Shown: positions 25,602-32,088 of the stretch, piece by piece
Layout: each line of letters opens with the position of its first letter
Position numbering within the stretch: position 1 is the stretch's first letter
Assembly: GCA_003818495.1 (NCBI GenBank)
Contig: RPRK01000036.1
Location: forward strand, 1-32,088
DNA length: 32,088 nucleotides
DNA from: Burkholderiales bacterium
GTDB taxonomy: Bacteria; Pseudomonadota; Gammaproteobacteria; Burkholderiales; Burkholderiaceae_E
Reading direction: 5' to 3'
Position numbers and translations under genes: made by a program
Notes under the pieces: model-generated
Told to the model about the DNA's origin: nothing
Seen by the model: only the letters and a program-made list of their open reading frames with translations
Database searches by the model: none

Positions 25602-26527
25602 AGGCACGCGACGGGGTCGACCTGATCCTGCTCGCCGCCCTCTGGGGCGCGTCCTTCCTCTTCATGCGGATCGCGGTGCCGCAGTTCGGCCCGCTGCCGC
25701 TGATGGCGCTGCGCTGCGCGGTCGGCGCGGCGGTGCTCGTGCCGCTGCTCGCCTGGCGCGGCGACATCGGCGTGCTGCGCAGGCGACCCGGCGCCTTCGG
25801 CGTCGTCGGTCTGCTGAACTCGGCGCTGCCCTTCGCGCTGTTCGGGTTCGCGACGCTGACGCTGAGCGCCGGCTACTCGGCGCTGCTGAACGCGACCACG
25901 CCGCTGTGGGCGGCGCTTGTCGCCTACGCATGGCTGGGCGACGCGCCGACCCGGCGCCAGCTCGCGGGGCTGGCGATCGGCTTCGGCGGCGTGCTGGTGC
26001 TGGTGACCGGGCGCGGCGCGATCGCGCCGGGTGGCGGGCTGCTCGCGGTGCTCGCGGCGCTCGCGGCGACGCTGTCGTACGGCGTCGCCGCCGGGCATGC
26101 GCGCCGGTACATGACGGGCACGCCCGCGATCGCGCTCGCGGCGGGCTCGCAGATCGCCGCGACCGCGGTGCTCGCCGTGCCGGCCGCGCTCTCCTGGCCC
26201 GAGCGCATGCCGGACGCCGGCGCATGGCTGGCCGTGCTCGCGCTCGGCGCGGCCTGCACGGGCGTGGCCTACGTCCTGTACTTCCGCCTGCTGACGCGGG
26301 CGGGCGCCCCGACGGCGACCGCAGTCACGTTCCTCGTGCCGGTGTTCGCGGTGCTATGGGGCGGTCTCTTCCTCGGCGAGCGGCCGACGCCGACGATGCT
26401 GGCGGGCGGCGCGGTGATCTTCGCGGGGACCGCGCTGGCCACCGGCGTCCGGTGGCCGTTCTCGGCGGGCGCAGCGGCGGGTGGTGCGGCCGAGGGGCGG
26501 ACCCGGCAGAAGCGCCGGCCCGGCTGA
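25598..26527 (+). CDS. EamA/DMT-family transporter
   Basis: A 309-residue inner-membrane protein of the drug/metabolite transporter superfamily with about ten hydrophobic segments in two EamA repeats. The first repeat opens with LILLAALWGASFLFMRIA and ends near LVLVTGRG; the second ends with VPVFAVLWGGLFLGERPT and an AGTALATG helix. Family members mostly export small metabolites; the substrate cannot be read from sequence. Translation starts at GTG 25598 inside the ogt stop (GTGA), placing it in the alkylation-repair operon. The C-terminus is a basic cytosolic tail. It is convergent with uvrA after 43 bp. Confidence 0.92.
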   Translation: MKARDGVDLILLAALWGASFLFMRIAVPQFGPLPLMALRCAVGAAVLVPLLAWRGDIGVLRRRPGAFGVVGLLNSALPFALFGFATLTLSAGYSALLNATTPLWAALVAYAWLGDAPTRRQLAGLAIGFGGVLVLVTGRGAIAPGGGLLAVLAALAATLSYGVAAGHARRYMTGTPAIALAAGSQIAATAVLAVPAALSWPERMPDAGAWLAVLALGAACTGVAYVLYFRLLTRAGAPTATAVTFLVPVFAVLWGGLFLGERPTPTMLAGGAVIFAGTALATGVRWPFSAGAAAGGAAEGRTRQKRRPG

Positions 26528-26570
26528 GGTGCCGGCCCCGGTGAGCCGACGATCCGGGAGTCGCGGCGCC

Positions 26571-32088
<5,518 letters not shown>

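Overview
The window is a dense, very GC-rich stretch of bacterial chromosome carrying housekeeping and stress genes, with no tRNA, rRNA, CRISPR array, insertion sequence or prophage that I can see. The gene set (oxyR-ahpC-ahpF, class II NrdJ, prkA-yeaH-spoVR, copA-cueR-copZ, an AdaA-AlkA fusion and a double-length UvrA) fits a betaproteobacterium, probably Burkholderiales. That placement is inference from gene content and composition; no marker RNA is present to confirm it.

Left part (1-11,920). A B12-dependent ribonucleotide reductase gene (nrdJ) runs leftward and loses only its last few codons at the edge. It is interrupted by a complete 373-residue intein with a LAGLIDADG homing endonuclease, inserted immediately before the radical-site cysteine. 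Divergent from it is dsbB. Next comes a peroxide-defence block: oxyR facing ahpC and ahpF, followed by an exported DUF411 protein. Then come a DUF1264 lipoprotein (leftward), a two-repeat PsiF protein, and a cyclase-family protein whose stop overlaps the start of a PaaI-type thioesterase.

Middle (11,921-21,875). A leftward exported protein has the metallo-beta-lactamase fold, but its metal-ligand histidines appear to be replaced. Upstream on the same strand is the conserved stress trio prkA-yeaH-spoVR, arranged as an operon. A copper module follows: copA and cueR leftward, copZ divergent, with a near-perfect CueR operator in a 19-bp-spaced MerR-type promoter between them.

Right part (21,876-32,088). 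pgi runs leftward. Divergent from it is a rightward alkylation-repair operon: AdaA-AlkA fusion, then an O6-alkylguanine methyltransferase, then an EamA/DMT transporter, each overlapping the next by four bases. Convergent with this operon is a tandemly duplicated UvrA, whose N-terminus lies beyond the right edge.

The most notable observations are the NrdJ intein at the catalytic cysteine, the apparently metal-free MBL-fold protein, the alkylation-repair operon that ends in an exporter, and three genes (dsbB, copA, ada-alkA) whose -10 element lies 6-7 bp before the ATG with no Shine-Dalgarno, suggesting leaderless mRNAs.
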